This document shows positions 1 to 9,373 of a DNA stretch of 64,000 nt, piece by piece. This DNA comes from Burkholderiales bacterium PBB6 (lineage in GTDB: Bacteria > Pseudomonadota > Gammaproteobacteria > Burkholderiales > Burkholderiaceae_C): positions 55,698 through 119,697 of the forward strand of contig NKIH01000008.1 in assembly GCA_002255925.1 (NCBI GenBank), in the 5' to 3' direction. Every line of letters begins with the position of its first letter. Position 1 is the stretch's first letter. The notes beneath the pieces are model-generated. The model was not told the origin of the DNA. It worked only from the letters and a program-made list of their open reading frames with translations, and did not search any database. The translations under genes and the position numbers were made by a program.

Positions 1-1
1 A

Positions 2-946
2 TTGACCCGCCCGCTGCTGGACCGCACGCTGTCGGCCGTGCGCAAGGCCCTGCGTGATGCCCGCGTGACCCGCGACGACGTGCAGGGCGTGGTGATGGTG
101 GGCGGCTCGACCCGCATGCCGGCCGTCCGCCTGGCCGTGGGTGAATTTTTTGGCCGCGAACCGTTGACCAATGTGAACCCGGACGAGGTGGTGGTCATCG
201 GTGCCGCCATCCAGGCCAATGCGCTGGCTGGCAATGCGGTGGACGGTGAGCTGCTGCTGCTCGACGTGATCCCGCTGTCACTGGGCCTGGAAACGATGGG
301 CGGACTGGTTGAGCGCGTGATTGAGCGCAACACCACCATCCCGGTCGCCAAGGCGCAAGACTTCACCACCTTCAAGGACGGCCAGACGGCGATGGCCGTG
401 CATGTGCTGCAAGGCGAGCGTGAGCTGGTCAGCGAGTGCCGCTCGCTCGCGCGTTTCGAGCTGCGCGGCATTCCGCCGATGGTGGCGGGTGCCGCCCGCA
501 TTCGCGTCACCTTCCAGGTTGATGCCGACGGCCTGCTGGGCGTCACCGCCAAGGAGCTGATCTCCGGCGTCGAGGCTGCGGTGCAGATCAAGCCCAGTTA
601 CGGCCTGGCTGATGACGACATCGCCCGCATGCTGAAAGACGGCTTCGCCAGCGCAGAAGCCGACATGGAAGCGCGCAAACTGCGCGAAGCCCGGGTGGAG
701 GCGCAGCGCATGGACCTGGCCACGCGCGCTGCCCTGCAAGCCGACGCCGACCTGCTGGAGCACGGCGAGTTGGCCGCCATCCACACGCAGCTGACGCAGC
801 TGCAACTCACCGCTGCCGGCGAATCTGCCGACGCCATCAACGACGCGGTTGAGGCCCTGGCGAAGGGCACTGAATCATTCGCGGCTGCCCGCATGAACCG
901 CGGCATCCAGGCCGCGCTGACCGGCCGCAGCCTCGACACGCTCTGA
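2..946 (+). CDS. hscA: Fe-S cluster assembly chaperone HscA, C-terminal part (cut by window edge)
   Basis: HscA is the specialised Hsp70 of the ISC pathway. It uses ATP to release the [2Fe-2S] cluster from the scaffold IscU with its co-chaperone HscB. The visible 314 residues begin inside the nucleotide-binding domain ([12 protein letters not shown], then [15 protein letters not shown]). The substrate-binding domain follows ([22 protein letters not shown]), and then a helical lid rich in Glu/Ala/Arg. DnaK is less likely, because DnaK has a longer disordered C-terminal tail and the next gene is the ISC ferredoxin. The TTG at position 2 is not the true start; the gene continues to the left. The stop is 20 bases before fdx, so the two are read together. 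Confidence 0.95.
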   Translation: MTRPLLDRTLSAVRKALRDARVTRDDVQGVVMVGGSTRMPAVRLAVGEFFGREPLTNVNPDEVVVIGAAIQANALAGNAVDGELLLLDVIPLSLGLETMGGLVERVIERNTTIPVAKAQDFTTFKDGQTAMAVHVLQGERELVSECRSLARFELRGIPPMVAGAARIRVTFQVDADGLLGVTAKELISGVEAAVQIKPSYGLADDDIARMLKDGFASAEADMEARKLREARVEAQRMDLATRAALQADADLLEHGELAAIHTQLTQLQLTAAGESADAINDAVEALAKGTESFAAARMNRGIQAALTGRSLDTL

Positions 947-966
947 ACATCTGAAAGTTGACACCC

Positions 967-1305
967 ATGCCTGTGATCCGAATCCTGCCTCACGCAGAAC
1001 TGTGCCCCCAGGGCGATGAAATTGAAGCGCCGGCTGGCACCTCGATCTGCGAGGCGCTGGTGGAAAACGGCATCGCCATCGAGCATGCCTGCGAGATGAG
1101 CGCGGCTTGCACCACCTGCCACGTCGTGGTCAAGCAAGGCTTCAATTCGCTGGGTGAACTCGACGAGATCGAGGAAGACCTGCTCGACAAGGCCTGGGGC
1201 CTGACGCCAACGTCACGCCTGTCGTGTCAGGCGATGCTGAGCAATGAAGACGTGACGATCGAGATCCCGAAGTACACGATCAACCACGCTCGCGAAAACC
1301 ACTGA
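967..1305 (+). CDS. fdx: ISC-type [2Fe-2S] ferredoxin
   Basis: This 112-residue adrenodoxin-type ferredoxin supplies electrons for iron-sulfur cluster assembly. The four cluster ligands are visible as Cys42, Cys48 and Cys51 (in HACEMSAACTTCH) and Cys87 (LSCQA), the same spacing as E. coli Fdx. The start is taken at ATG 967 (MPVIRILPHAE), where this family normally begins, rather than at the in-frame TTG at 958. It follows hscA by 20 bases, which is the standard order at the end of an isc operon. Confidence 0.95.
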   Translation: MPVIRILPHAELCPQGDEIEAPAGTSICEALVENGIAIEHACEMSAACTTCHVVVKQGFNSLGELDEIEEDLLDKAWGLTPTSRLSCQAMLSNEDVTIEIPKYTINHARENH

Positions 1306-1332
1306 AGGCACGCCGCCTGGGGCGTGCGGGCC

Positions 1333-1596
1333 TCAGGCCCGGCGCAGCCAGGTGGGCAGCAAGGCGGGCAGACGCCACCGGCTGATGATCTCGGGGCGCT
1401 CGGTCACCTCGAGCAGTTCTTCGGCCGAGAGAAAGTGGATCAGGGCACGCACATCGGCGTTGCTCAAGCCACTGCGCTGGTGCATCTCTGCTTCACAGAG
1501 CGCGCGCTGCGACAAATCGCTGAGCAGGCGTCGGTAAACAATGCGGCGGAACACGGCCGGTAGTTCCGGCCATGCCTTCAACCTGTATTCCTTCAT
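1333..1596 (-). CDS. Small conserved-looking hypothetical protein
   Basis: This is an 87-residue basic protein that I do not recognise as a named family. It starts [13 protein letters not shown] and ends [12 protein letters not shown] Ser-Asn-Ala-Asp-Val segment followed by [14 protein letters not shown] could form a small helical or winged-helix fold, but that is a guess. The ATG at 1594-1596 is preceded on the minus strand by AAGGGG, a fair ribosome-binding site. The same frame stays open far upstream to 3267, but that part is antisense to tsaD and reads as low-complexity His/Arg/Gln, so it is a shadow. It is convergent with fdx and divergent from tsaD. Confidence 0.6.
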   Translation of the reverse strand: MKEYRLKAWPELPAVFRRIVYRRLLSDLSQRALCEAEMHQRSGLSNADVRALIHFLSAEELLEVTERPEIISRWRLPALLPTWLRRA

Positions 1597-1803
1597 GGCC
1601 CCAACGCCCCTTATGGAATTCGTATCAACTGCTGGTGTGCTTTTTGGCACATTTGTGGGCCATTCTGCACCGAGAATCCAGAGGCGTCCCGCATTGAAAC
1701 CCGGGTTGGCAAAATCTTGTCGTGCGTGTACGCAAACGGCCACAACGCGCGCCAGCGGGGCCGCGCACCATGTTTCCATCGGTATCACGAGGCCACTCAG
1801 CAA

Positions 1804-2835
1804 ATGAACATCCTCGGCTTTGAATCCTCGTGCGACGAGACCGGCGTGGCGCTGGTGCAGACACGCGACGGCGGCCTGCCCGTGCTGCGCGCCCATGCGC
1901 TGCACAGCCAGATCAGCATGCACCAGGCCTTCGGCGGTGTGGTGCCCGAGCTGGCCTCGCGCGACCACGTGCGCCGCGCCTTGCCACTGACCCGTGAAAC
2001 CTTGGATGCCGCCGGTGCGAGGCTTGAAGACGTGGACGTGGTGGCCTTCACCCGCGGTCCCGGCCTGGCGGGCGCCTTGCTGGTGGGCGCGGGCGTGGCC
2101 TGTGCACTGGCTGCGGCGCTGGGCAAACCTACGCTGGGGGTGCATCACCTTGAGGGGCACTTGCTGTCGCCGTTCCTGTCGCCTGACCCACCAGAGTTTC
2201 CTTTCGTGGCCTTGCTGGTGTCGGGTGGTCATACGCAGCTGATGCGCGTGGATGCCGTGGGCAGCTACACCTTGCTCGGCGAGACGATCGACGATGCCGC
2301 TGGTGAGGCTTTCGACAAGTCGGCCAAGCTGCTGGGGCTGGGCTACCCGGGCGGGCCTGCGCTGGCGCGCCTGGCTGAGCAGGGCGACCCCACCGCGTTT
2401 GATCTGCCGCGGCCGCTGCTGCATCAGCCGAACCTTGATTTTTCGTTCGCCGGCCTGAAAACGGCCGTGGCCACGGCGCTGCGCAAGCTGGGGCCGGAGC
2501 CCACCGACCAGCAGAAGGCTGATCTGGCGGCCAGCACCCAGGCGGCGATCGTGGAGGTGGTGCTCAAGAAGTCGCTGCGCGCCATGAAGGCGACCGGCCT
2601 CAAGCGTCTGGTGGTGGCCGGTGGCGTGGGTGCCAACCGTGCGCTGCGCGAGCAGCTCAACCTTGCGGTGGCGCGTTTTCATGGTCGCGTGCACTACCCC
2701 GAGCTGCACCTGTGCACCGACAACGGCGCCATGATCGCCATGGCGGCCGCGATGCGCATCCAGGCGGGCCTGGCTTCGCCAGCGCTGGACTACACCTTTG
2801 AGGTGAAGCCGCGCTGGGACCTGGCCAGCGCCTGA
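1804..2835 (+). CDS. tsaD: tRNA N6-adenosine threonylcarbamoyltransferase TsaD
   Basis: TsaD transfers the threonylcarbamoyl group onto A37 of ANN-decoding tRNAs, as part of the TsaB-TsaD-TsaE complex. The 343-residue protein has the expected length. It opens [17 protein letters not shown], the ASKHA-fold nucleotide-binding start. The metal-binding HxEGH motif lies at His115-Glu117-His119. Later come [10 protein letters not shown], the [13 protein letters not shown] segment and a C-terminal DNGAMIA. The start at ATG 1804 matches family starts; an upstream in-frame extension to 1717 looks unrelated. Confidence 0.96.
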   Translation: MNILGFESSCDETGVALVQTRDGGLPVLRAHALHSQISMHQAFGGVVPELASRDHVRRALPLTRETLDAAGARLEDVDVVAFTRGPGLAGALLVGAGVACALAAALGKPTLGVHHLEGHLLSPFLSPDPPEFPFVALLVSGGHTQLMRVDAVGSYTLLGETIDDAAGEAFDKSAKLLGLGYPGGPALARLAEQGDPTAFDLPRPLLHQPNLDFSFAGLKTAVATALRKLGPEPTDQQKADLAASTQAAIVEVVLKKSLRAMKATGLKRLVVAGGVGANRALREQLNLAVARFHGRVHYPELHLCTDNGAMIAMAAAMRIQAGLASPALDYTFEVKPRWDLASA

Positions 2836-2858
2836 AATCTGATCTGAAAGTATCTGTG

Positions 2859-4214
2859 ATGAAGTTTCAACTGACCCGTCGTTGGGCGATGGCTGCTGGT
2901 TTGGTGGTGGCGCTTCATGCCACGGGTGCCGCGGCCGTGACGCCGCCCGCAGGTGTTTCTGCCAGCACTTCAGCCAGCACTTCAGCCGGCACTGCAGCCA
3001 ATGCCAACGCGCCTGAGCCCATTCGCCTGGCCATGATCGAAGGCCTGTCAGGGCCGTTTGCCAATGCGGGAGAGGCGGTGTTTCGCAACCTGCTGTGGGC
3101 GGTGGAGCGCGTGAATGCGCGTGGCGGCGTGAAGTTGCCGGGCGGCGCGCGGCAGCTGCAATTGGTGCGCATGGACAGCAAAGGCAATACTGAAGAAGCG
3201 CTGGGCCAGCTCCGCCTGGCAACCGACCAGGGCATCGCCTATGTGCTTCAGGGCAACAGCAGTGCAACCGCCGCCGCGCTGATCGACGCCCTGAACAAGC
3301 ACAACCAGCGGTCGCCAGCCCAACGGGCCTTGTTCCTGAATTACTCGGCGGTTGAGCCGGCGCTGACGAACGAGAAGTGCAGCTTCTGGCATTTCCGTTT
3401 CGACGCCCACGCCGACATGCGACTGAACGCCTTGACCGACGTGCTGCGGGCCGACAGTCGCCTGAAGAAGGTCTACCTGATCGGGCAGGATTACAGCTTT
3501 GGTCAGCAGGTGGTCAAGCGCAGCCGAGAGATGCTGCAGGCCAAGCGCCCGGACATTGACGTGGTGGGTGAGGAGCTGCATCCGATGGGCCGGGTGAAGG
3601 ACTTCCTGCCCTACGCCACCAAGATCCGAGCCAGCGGTGCGCAAGCGGTGATCACCGGCAACTGGGGCAATGATCTGACGCTGCTGGTGAAAGCCGTGCG
3701 TGACCTCGGCCTGAACGTCAAGTTCTACACCTTCTACGGCAATGCGCTGGGCGTACCGGCCACGATTGGTGATGCGGGTATCGGCTCGGTGCTGGCGGTG
3801 GCCGAATGGCACCCGAATGCGGGTGGGGCTGCGTCTGACCGTTTCGTCGAGAGCTTCCGCACCCGTTTTCCGGATCCGAAGGAAGACTACCTCCACGCCC
3901 GCATGCAGGCGATCATCGAGGTGCTGGCCTCATCGATGGAGCGTGCACGCAGCACCGAGGCAACGGCGGTGGCTCGGGCGATGGAACAGGCCGTGTTCGA
4001 CGGCAAGGTGCTGGGTGGGGTGCACAGCGGCCGCATGCGTGCCGAAGACCACCAGTTCCTGCAGCCCCTGTATGTGAGCGTGATGGACCGGGCAGGGCGC
4101 GACGGCGTGCGCTTTGATGCCGAAGGCTCGGGCTACGGCTTCCGCAGCGTGCGCCGTTTTGATGCGGCCGAGGTGGCCTTGCCACAGAGCTGCAAGATGC
4201 AGCGCCCGGATTGA
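2859..4214 (+). CDS. Branched-chain amino acid-type ABC transporter substrate-binding protein (orphan)
   Basis: This is a 451-residue periplasmic binding protein of the LivK/Peripla_BP_6 type. It has a signal peptide (basic start MKFQLTRRW, hydrophobic AAGLVVALHATGAAA) and then a Ser/Thr/Ala linker. The type I binding fold starts at IRLAMIEGLSGPFANAG. The segments VYLIGQDYSFGQQV and YFHARM-like DYLHARMQ mark the second lobe. The ligand cannot be read from sequence; amino acids, amides or aromatic acids are all possible. No permease or ATPase lies beside it, so it must use transport parts encoded elsewhere. The ATG at 2859 overlaps a possible GTG start at 2856. Confidence 0.82.
   Translation: MKFQLTRRWAMAAGLVVALHATGAAAVTPPAGVSASTSASTSAGTAANANAPEPIRLAMIEGLSGPFANAGEAVFRNLLWAVERVNARGGVKLPGGARQLQLVRMDSKGNTEEALGQLRLATDQGIAYVLQGNSSATAAALIDALNKHNQRSPAQRALFLNYSAVEPALTNEKCSFWHFRFDAHADMRLNALTDVLRADSRLKKVYLIGQDYSFGQQVVKRSREMLQAKRPDIDVVGEELHPMGRVKDFLPYATKIRASGAQAVITGNWGNDLTLLVKAVRDLGLNVKFYTFYGNALGVPATIGDAGIGSVLAVAEWHPNAGGAASDRFVESFRTRFPDPKEDYLHARMQAIIEVLASSMERARSTEATAVARAMEQAVFDGKVLGGVHSGRMRAEDHQFLQPLYVSVMDRAGRDGVRFDAEGSGYGFRSVRRFDAAEVALPQSCKMQRPD
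2961..2996 (+). repeat. Three tandem 12-bp units in the linker of the binding protein
   Basis: Three consecutive units read GCCAGCACTTCA, GCCAGCACTTCA and GCCGGCACTGCA. The first two are identical and the third differs at two positions. They encode an Ala-Ser-Thr-Ser linker just after the predicted signal peptide cleavage region. They probably arose by slippage and the copy number may vary between strains. Confidence 0.8.
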
Positions 4215-4238
4215 TTCCAAACGCTTCACCATGAAAAA

Positions 4239-4260
4239 AGGGCCGCCCATGGGCGGCCCT
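4239..4260. terminator. Bidirectional intrinsic terminator
   Basis: A perfect 10-bp stem, AGGGCCGCCC / GGGCGGCCCT, has a 2-base loop. It is flanked on the left by A6, which is U6 when read on the minus strand, and on the right by TTC. It sits between the binding-protein gene and the convergent protease gene and should stop transcription best for the minus-strand gene. Confidence 0.85.
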
Positions 4261-4283
4261 TTCACATGGCTGGCCTGAGTTGA

Positions 4284-5165
4284 TCAGGGCAGCACAGGCG
4301 TGCGGTACTGCTGGTGCATCTGGTCCATGCGGGCGATCTGCTCGGCCGTGAACTCGTTCATGCACGAGTCGTCGGTGTAGTCCATGAAGTTGGCGATCGG
4401 GTCGAGGCCGGCCTGGGTGGCGCAGCTGTCGCGGCCCACCGGGCAGCCGAAAGCCGGCGAAGCTTCGAAGGCGGTGTCTGCCACGCCGTCGCCAGGGGCG
4501 GTGCAGCCGCCCTGGAACGTGTGGTACAGACCCAGCCAATGGCCCACTTCGTGGGTGCCGGTGTCGCCTTCGTTGTAAGGCGATGCGGTGCCGCCGGGAA
4601 CACTCGAGAACAGCACGACGACGCCATCGGCGGTCGGCTTGTTCTTGTAGCTCGACGGGAACGTGGCCCAGCCCAGCAGGCCGCCGTTTGGTGCAGCGCT
4701 GTACAGGTTCAGGGTCTCAGGGCCGCCCTTGCGCAGTGCGGTCTTGGCTTCGGCTTCTGCGGCCGAACCCGGCTTCATCTTGAACCAGGCCTTGTTCTTG
4801 GTGCGATCAACGCCAGCCAGCACGAAGCGGAAAGGCGTAGCAGCGTAGGCCGAGTTCAGCACGGCGATCTGGTCGGTGATCTGGCTGTCAGGCACATTGC
4901 CCTTGGCCAGCGTCTTGCCGTTGTTGATCACATGGAACCACACCGGGATTTCGACCGTGCCGGTTTCGCGCAGCGTCGCCTGGCCGCGGGCCTTCTTGGC
5001 GCGCAGGAAGGTGGTGAGGTTGTCGTTGATCCTGGTGCGATCGACCTTCTCGGGGCTGACCGTCTGGCAGCGGTGGCTCAGCACGTCGTCTTTGGCGGCC
5101 AGCACGTTGCCGGCGGCGGCCAGCGCGCAGATTGCGAGCGCCAGCGATTTCAGCTTCATCGTCAT
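4284..5165 (-). CDS. Secreted zinc metalloprotease, M43 (pappalysin/cytophagalysin)-like
   Basis: This 293-residue protein starts MTMKLKSLALAICALAAAG, a clear Sec signal peptide ending near NVLA. The mature part carries the metzincin zinc site HEVGHWLGLYH (HExxHxxGxxH, three His ligands and the catalytic Glu). A Met-turn follows, NFMDYTDDSCMNEFT. Cysteine-bearing loops around the site suggest disulfides. The length and the motif order fit the M43 family, which includes ulilysin and cytophagalysin. The start at 5165 has a good ribosome-binding site (GAGGAGA, six bases before ATG). The gene stands alone. Its likely job is extracellular protein degradation; its target is unknown. Confidence 0.88.
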   Translation of the reverse strand: MTMKLKSLALAICALAAAGNVLAAKDDVLSHRCQTVSPEKVDRTRINDNLTTFLRAKKARGQATLRETGTVEIPVWFHVINNGKTLAKGNVPDSQITDQIAVLNSAYAATPFRFVLAGVDRTKNKAWFKMKPGSAAEAEAKTALRKGGPETLNLYSAAPNGGLLGWATFPSSYKNKPTADGVVVLFSSVPGGTASPYNEGDTGTHEVGHWLGLYHTFQGGCTAPGDGVADTAFEASPAFGCPVGRDSCATQAGLDPIANFMDYTDDSCMNEFTAEQIARMDQMHQQYRTPVLP

Positions 5166-5391
5166 CAAGTCTCTCCTCGGTTCAACATGTCGAGTTGCAC
5201 AGCCCGGCGTTTGACCAAGCCGTTGACGGCAACCTTGTGGGGGTGAAATTTGAGTATATGAGTGGAATTTGAGAGCTTTTCCACCTGCTTTCCCTTGAAT
5301 TAGGGTCCCCGCCTTTGTGCAGCTCGCCAGCAACAAACGCGCTGGATCAGGTGACCGAACCTGAAGTGGCCGTCCGGGCGGTTCAGCCAAA
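5166..5391. other. AT-richer intergenic region upstream of the protease
   Basis: No coding sequence is supported here. A TATACT box on the minus strand at 5253-5258, about 90 bases upstream of the protease start, is a possible -10 element. No convincing -35 box lies at the usual distance. The stretch 5230-5310 is clearly richer in A and T than the flanking genes. Confidence 0.4.
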
Positions 5392-5420
5392 GTGACGGCT
5401 GCTCCAGTTCAGGCTATACT
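5392..5420 (+). promoter_or_regulatory. Predicted sigma70 promoter of rpsO
   Basis: A -35 box GTGACG (5392-5397) and a -10 box TATACT (5415-5420) are separated by exactly 17 bases. This would give an untranslated leader of about 155 bases before rpsO. Long structured rpsO leaders are targets of autoregulation by S15 in other bacteria; I cannot confirm that structure here. Confidence 0.65.
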
Positions 5421-5584
5421 CAGCAGGCTTTAGTCGAGCCGCGCAAGCTGCGCGTGCAAGATGACAGCAGGCACGACGCGGGTCGGTTTCACCCGCGATC
5501 GCAAGTAAAACCGGAAACCGTTGCGACGCGTCAGCACAGGCTGGGCGCGTGTGGCGGCTTCCAGAACCCAAGGAAATCGCCATC

Positions 5585-5848
5585 ATGGCTGAACTGAACA
5601 AAGCTGACATCGTCCAGGCCCACGCACGCGGCGCCGCTGACACGGGCTCGCCCGAAGTCCAAGTGGCTCTGCTGACGGCACGCATCAACTCGCTGACCCC
5701 TCACTTCAAGACCCACGCCAAGGACCACCACGGCCGCCGCGGTCTGCTGAAGATGGTCAACGCGCGCAAGCGTCTGCTGTCGTACCTGAAGGCCAAGGAC
5801 GCTGACCGTTACACCTCCCTGATCCAGAAGCTGGGCCTGCGCAAGTAA
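5585..5848 (+). CDS. rpsO: 30S ribosomal protein S15
   Basis: S15 is a primary binding protein of the 16S rRNA central domain and forms a bridge to the 50S subunit. The protein has 87 residues, two fewer than the E. coli protein. It shows the family core [33 protein letters not shown] and a C-terminal [12 protein letters not shown]. The start is ATG 5585 ([10 protein letters not shown]), preceded by AAGGAA. It precedes pnp, the order found in most proteobacteria. Confidence 0.97.
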   Translation: MAELNKADIVQAHARGAADTGSPEVQVALLTARINSLTPHFKTHAKDHHGRRGLLKMVNARKRLLSYLKAKDADRYTSLIQKLGLRK

Positions 5849-5867
5849 GCTGCCAAGCATGATCTGA

Positions 5868-5906
5868 AGAGCCTGTCTGGAGCGTCAAGCCACCAGTACA
5901 GGCTCT
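5868..5906 (+). terminator. Hairpin terminator/processing site between rpsO and pnp
   Basis: The arms AGAGCCTGT (5868-5876) and ACAGGCTCT (5898-5906) pair perfectly over 9 bp around a 21-base loop. They are followed by TTGTCTTT. This fits a leaky terminator between rpsO and pnp. In E. coli, RNase III processing of the pnp leader controls pnp expression; an equivalent role here is inference. Confidence 0.7.
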
Positions 5907-6059
5907 TTGTCTTTGGAGTGCACGGGATTCGGGGTACTGTCGTGTCATTCCACCGCTTGGCTGAACGCCAATCGCTGGAATGGCATACCGCCCGAAACTG
6001 TTGACTCCCGGTCACAAGGTGCCACCGCGAGTGCATCAAATCAACCGGAGACTCTATCC

Positions 6060-8348
6060 ATGAGCATGTTCAACAAGGTTACCAAGTCGTTCCAATGGGG
6101 CGCGCATCAGGTCACGATGGAAACGGGTGAAATCGCCCGCCAATCGACCGGCGCCGTGCTGGTCAACATCGACGACACCGTGGTGCTGGCCACCGTGGTT
6201 GCCAAGAACGACCCGAAGCCGGGTCAAGATTTCTTCCCGCTGACCGTCGACTACATCGAGAAGACGTACGCTGCCGGCAAGATCCCGGGCAGCTTCTTCA
6301 AGCGCGAAGGCCGTCCGAGCGAACTCGAAACCCTGACCAGCCGCCTGATCGACCGTCCGATCCGTCCGCTGTTCCCGGAAGGCTTCTTCAACGAAGTCCA
6401 GGTCGTCGTCCACGTGATGAGCCTGAATCCGGAAGTGCAGGCCGACATCGCCGCGATGATCGCCACCTCCGCAGCGCTGTCCATCTCGGGCATTCCGTTC
6501 AACGGCCCGATCGGTGCAGCTCGCGTGGGCTACATCAACGGCGAGTACGTGCTGAACCCGGGCAAGACCCAGCTGGTCGACTCCAAGATGGACTTGGTTG
6601 TGGCCGGTACCGAAGCCGCCGTGCTGATGGTCGAGTCCGAAGCTGACCAGCTGTCGGAAGAGCTGATGCTCGGCGCCGTGGTGTTCGGTCACGACCAAGG
6701 CAAGATCGCCATCAACGCCATCCATGAGCTGGTGCGCGAAGCCGGCAAGCCGGTGTGGACCTGGCAAGCTCCGGCCAAGGACGAAGCCTTCATCGCCAAG
6801 GTCAACGCCCTGGCTGAAGAGCCGCTGCGCGCTGCCTACCAGATCCGCTCGAAGCAGGCCCGTACCCAAGCTTGCCGCGGCGTGACCGCCAACGTGATGG
6901 CTGCGCTGTCGGCTGAAGGCCTGTCGTTCGACAAGGTTGAAGTTGAAGGCCTGCTGTTCGAGATCGAAGCCCGTATCGTGCGCGGCCAGATCCTGGCTGG
7001 TGAGCCCCGCATCGACGGTCGCGACACCCGCACCGTGCGCCGCATCGAGATCCGCAACGGCGTGCTGCCGCGCGCCCACGGCTCGTCGCTGTTCACCCGT
7101 GGTGAAACCCAGGCGCTGGTGGCTTCGACCCTCGGCACCGAGCGCGATGCACAAACCATCGACGCGCTGGCTGGCGAGTTCAGCGAGCGTTTCATGCTGC
7201 ACTACAACATGCCTCCGTTCGCCACCGGCGAAACCGGCCGCGTGGGCAGCCCGAAGCGTCGTGAAATCGGCCACGGCCGTCTGGCCAAGCGTGCGCTGGC
7301 TGCTGTGCTGCCGAGCAAGGAAGATTTCCCGTACACCATCCGTGTCGTCTCGGAAATCACCGAGTCGAATGGCTCCTCGTCGATGGCTTCGGTCTGCGGC
7401 GGCTGCCTGTCGATGATGGACGCTGGCGTGCCCCTGAAGGCCCACGTGGCCGGCATCGCCATGGGCCTGATCAAGGACGGCAACCGTTTCGCCGTGCTGA
7501 CCGACATCCTGGGTGACGAAGATCACTTGGGCGACATGGACTTCAAGGTGGCCGGCACGACCGGTGGCATCACCGCCCTGCAGATGGACATCAAGATCCA
7601 GGGCATCACCAAGGAAATCATGCAGGTGGCACTGGCGCAAGCCAAGGAAGCCCGCATGCACATCCTGGGTGAAATGGTGGGCGCCCTGGGCGAAGCCAAG
7701 ACCGAGGTGTCGCAGTTCGCTCCGCGTCTGTACACCATGAAGATCAATCCGGAGAAGATCCGTGACGTGATCGGCAAGGGCGGCGCCACCATCCGTGCGC
7801 TGACCGAAGAGACCGGCACCCAGATCAACATCGCGGAAGACGGCACGATCACCATCGCCTCGACCGATGCTGGTCAGGCTGAAGCTGCCAAGAAGCGCAT
7901 TGAAGAGATCACCGCCGAAGCTGAAATCGGCAAGGTCTACGAAGGCGCGGTCACCAAGGTGCTGGACTTCGGTGCACTGATCAACATCCTGCCTGGCAAG
8001 GACGGCCTGCTGCACATCAGCCAGATCGCCCACCAGCGCGTGGAGAAGGTCACCGACTTCCTGACCGAAGGCCAAGTGGTCAAGGTCAAGGTCCTGGAAA
8101 CCGACGAAAAGGGCCGCATCAAGCTGTCCATGAAGGCGCTGCAGGAACGTCCGGAAGGCATGGAAGAAGAGCGTTATGAACGCGCTCCTCGCCGTGAGTT
8201 CGGCGACCGTGGTGACCGTGGTGGCGACCGCGGTGGTCGCGGCGACCGTGGCGATCGTCCCCGTCGTGAACGTGCTGAACAGCGCAACGACGCACCGGCT
8301 GAAGCTGGTGAGGGCGTTGAGCAACAGCAACAACAGCAGCAGCAATAA
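6060..8348 (+). CDS. pnp: Polyribonucleotide nucleotidyltransferase (PNPase)
   Basis: PNPase is the trimeric 3'-5' phosphorolytic exoribonuclease of RNA decay. The 762 residues comprise two RNase PH-like domains. The first has [20 protein letters not shown] and the second has [14 protein letters not shown] and [20 protein letters not shown] [15 protein letters not shown] domain ([20 protein letters not shown]) and an S1 domain ([20 protein letters not shown]) follow. The C-terminus is unusual: an Arg/Gly/Asp repeat followed by eight glutamines. Start ATG 6060 has CCGGAG nine bases upstream; ATG 6066 is an alternative. The open frame upstream to 5907 lacks family similarity. Confidence 0.97.
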   Translation: MSMFNKVTKSFQWGAHQVTMETGEIARQSTGAVLVNIDDTVVLATVVAKNDPKPGQDFFPLTVDYIEKTYAAGKIPGSFFKREGRPSELETLTSRLIDRPIRPLFPEGFFNEVQVVVHVMSLNPEVQADIAAMIATSAALSISGIPFNGPIGAARVGYINGEYVLNPGKTQLVDSKMDLVVAGTEAAVLMVESEADQLSEELMLGAVVFGHDQGKIAINAIHELVREAGKPVWTWQAPAKDEAFIAKVNALAEEPLRAAYQIRSKQARTQACRGVTANVMAALSAEGLSFDKVEVEGLLFEIEARIVRGQILAGEPRIDGRDTRTVRRIEIRNGVLPRAHGSSLFTRGETQALVASTLGTERDAQTIDALAGEFSERFMLHYNMPPFATGETGRVGSPKRREIGHGRLAKRALAAVLPSKEDFPYTIRVVSEITESNGSSSMASVCGGCLSMMDAGVPLKAHVAGIAMGLIKDGNRFAVLTDILGDEDHLGDMDFKVAGTTGGITALQMDIKIQGITKEIMQVALAQAKEARMHILGEMVGALGEAKTEVSQFAPRLYTMKINPEKIRDVIGKGGATIRALTEETGTQINIAEDGTITIASTDAGQAEAAKKRIEEITAEAEIGKVYEGAVTKVLDFGALINILPGKDGLLHISQIAHQRVEKVTDFLTEGQVVKVKVLETDEKGRIKLSMKALQERPEGMEEERYERAPRREFGDRGDRGGDRGGRGDRGDRPRRERAEQRNDAPAEAGEGVEQQQQQQQQ
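8203..8345 (+). repeat. RG-rich repeat and poly-glutamine codon run at the end of pnp
   Basis: Imperfect repeats of GGTGACCGT/GGCGACCGT encode an Asp-Arg-Gly-Gly tail. A run of eight CAA/CAG codons then ends directly at the TAA stop. Arg-Gly tails of this kind can bind RNA, and glutamine codon runs are prone to length change. Confidence 0.75.
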
Positions 8349-8361
8349 GGCCTAGTCCGCG

Positions 8362-9351
8362 ATGCGTGCCATCACCCTGACGGCCTTTGGCGGCCCGGAG
8401 GTCCTGGTCGAGGCCACGTGCCCCGATCCGGTGCCCGGCGCCGGTGAAGTGCTGTTGCGCGTCAGTGCCTCCGGCGTCAACCGCCCGGATGTGCTGCAGC
8501 GCAAGGGGGCTTACGCACCTCCTCCCGGCGCTTCCGAGCTGCCGGGGCTGGAGGTGGCTGGCACCATCATTGCGGGCGACGCTGAGGCGCTGGCTGCAGC
8601 CGGTTTTGTGCTGGGTCAGCGCGTTTGCGCGCTGGTGGCTGGCGGTGGTTACGCCGAGTTGTGCGTGGCCCCGCTGGCGCAGTGCATGCCGGTGCCTGAC
8701 GGCCTGTCGGATATCGAGGCGGCCTGCCTGCCCGAAACCTTCTTCACGGTCTGGTCGAACGTGTTCGACCGTGCCGGGCTGAAGGCTGGTGAAACCCTGC
8801 TGGTGCAGGGCGGTGCCAGTGGCATCGGCGTCACCGCGATCCAGCTGGCCAAGGCCTTTGGTGCCACCGTCATCGTGACGGCCGGCAGCGACGACAAGTG
8901 CGCCGCCTGCGTCAAGCTCGGTGCTGATCATGCGATCAACTACCGCACCGCTGACTTCGCCGCCGAGGTGAAGCGCCTGACCGAAGGGCGGGGCGCTGAC
9001 GTGGTGCTCGACATGGTCGCCGGCGATTACGTGGCGCGCGAAATCAGCTGCCTGGCCGATGATGGTCGCCTCGTGATCATCGCGGTACAGGGTGGCGTTC
9101 GCGCCGAGTTCAATGCCGGCGAGGTCTTGCGTCGCCGCCTGACGATTTCCGGCTCGACGCTGCGTCCGCGCTCTGTCGAGTTCAAGGCGGCCATTGCCAA
9201 GGCATTGGTGCAGCGTGTCTGGCCCCTGATTGCCGGCGGCCGAATCAAGCCGGTGATCGAGCGTGTCTTTGATGCGCCTGACGCAGCAGCGGCCCATGCG
9301 CTGATGGAATCCAGCCAGCACGTGGGCAAGATCGTCCTGCGCTGGTCGTGA
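8362..9351 (+). CDS. NAD(P)H-quinone oxidoreductase, zeta-crystallin/PIG3-like
   Basis: This 329-residue MDR-superfamily enzyme lacks the zinc-site cysteines of alcohol dehydrogenases. The GroES-like N-terminal domain contains [16 protein letters not shown]. The Rossmann domain carries [20 protein letters not shown], the nucleotide-binding AxxGxxG variant typical of quinone reductases. The family reduces quinones with NADPH and protects against redox-cycling compounds; the physiological substrate cannot be read. It starts 13 bases after pnp and is followed closely by tpiA, so it is likely co-transcribed. Confidence 0.9.
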   Translation: MRAITLTAFGGPEVLVEATCPDPVPGAGEVLLRVSASGVNRPDVLQRKGAYAPPPGASELPGLEVAGTIIAGDAEALAAAGFVLGQRVCALVAGGGYAELCVAPLAQCMPVPDGLSDIEAACLPETFFTVWSNVFDRAGLKAGETLLVQGGASGIGVTAIQLAKAFGATVIVTAGSDDKCAACVKLGADHAINYRTADFAAEVKRLTEGRGADVVLDMVAGDYVAREISCLADDGRLVIIAVQGGVRAEFNAGEVLRRRLTISGSTLRPRSVEFKAAIAKALVQRVWPLIAGGRIKPVIERVFDAPDAAAAHALMESSQHVGKIVLRWS

Positions 9352-9373
9352 ATCAATTCAAGGAATTTTGAAC

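Noticed and set aside
1597..3267. N-terminal 550-residue extension of the small minus-strand gene at 1333-1596
   Set aside because: It runs antisense through tsaD and the binding-protein gene, and only the last 87 residues have protein-like composition and a ribosome-binding site.
6054..8345. Long minus-strand frame antisense to pnp (763 residues)
   Set aside because: Same cause: a shadow of pnp with low-complexity composition and no recognisable motif.
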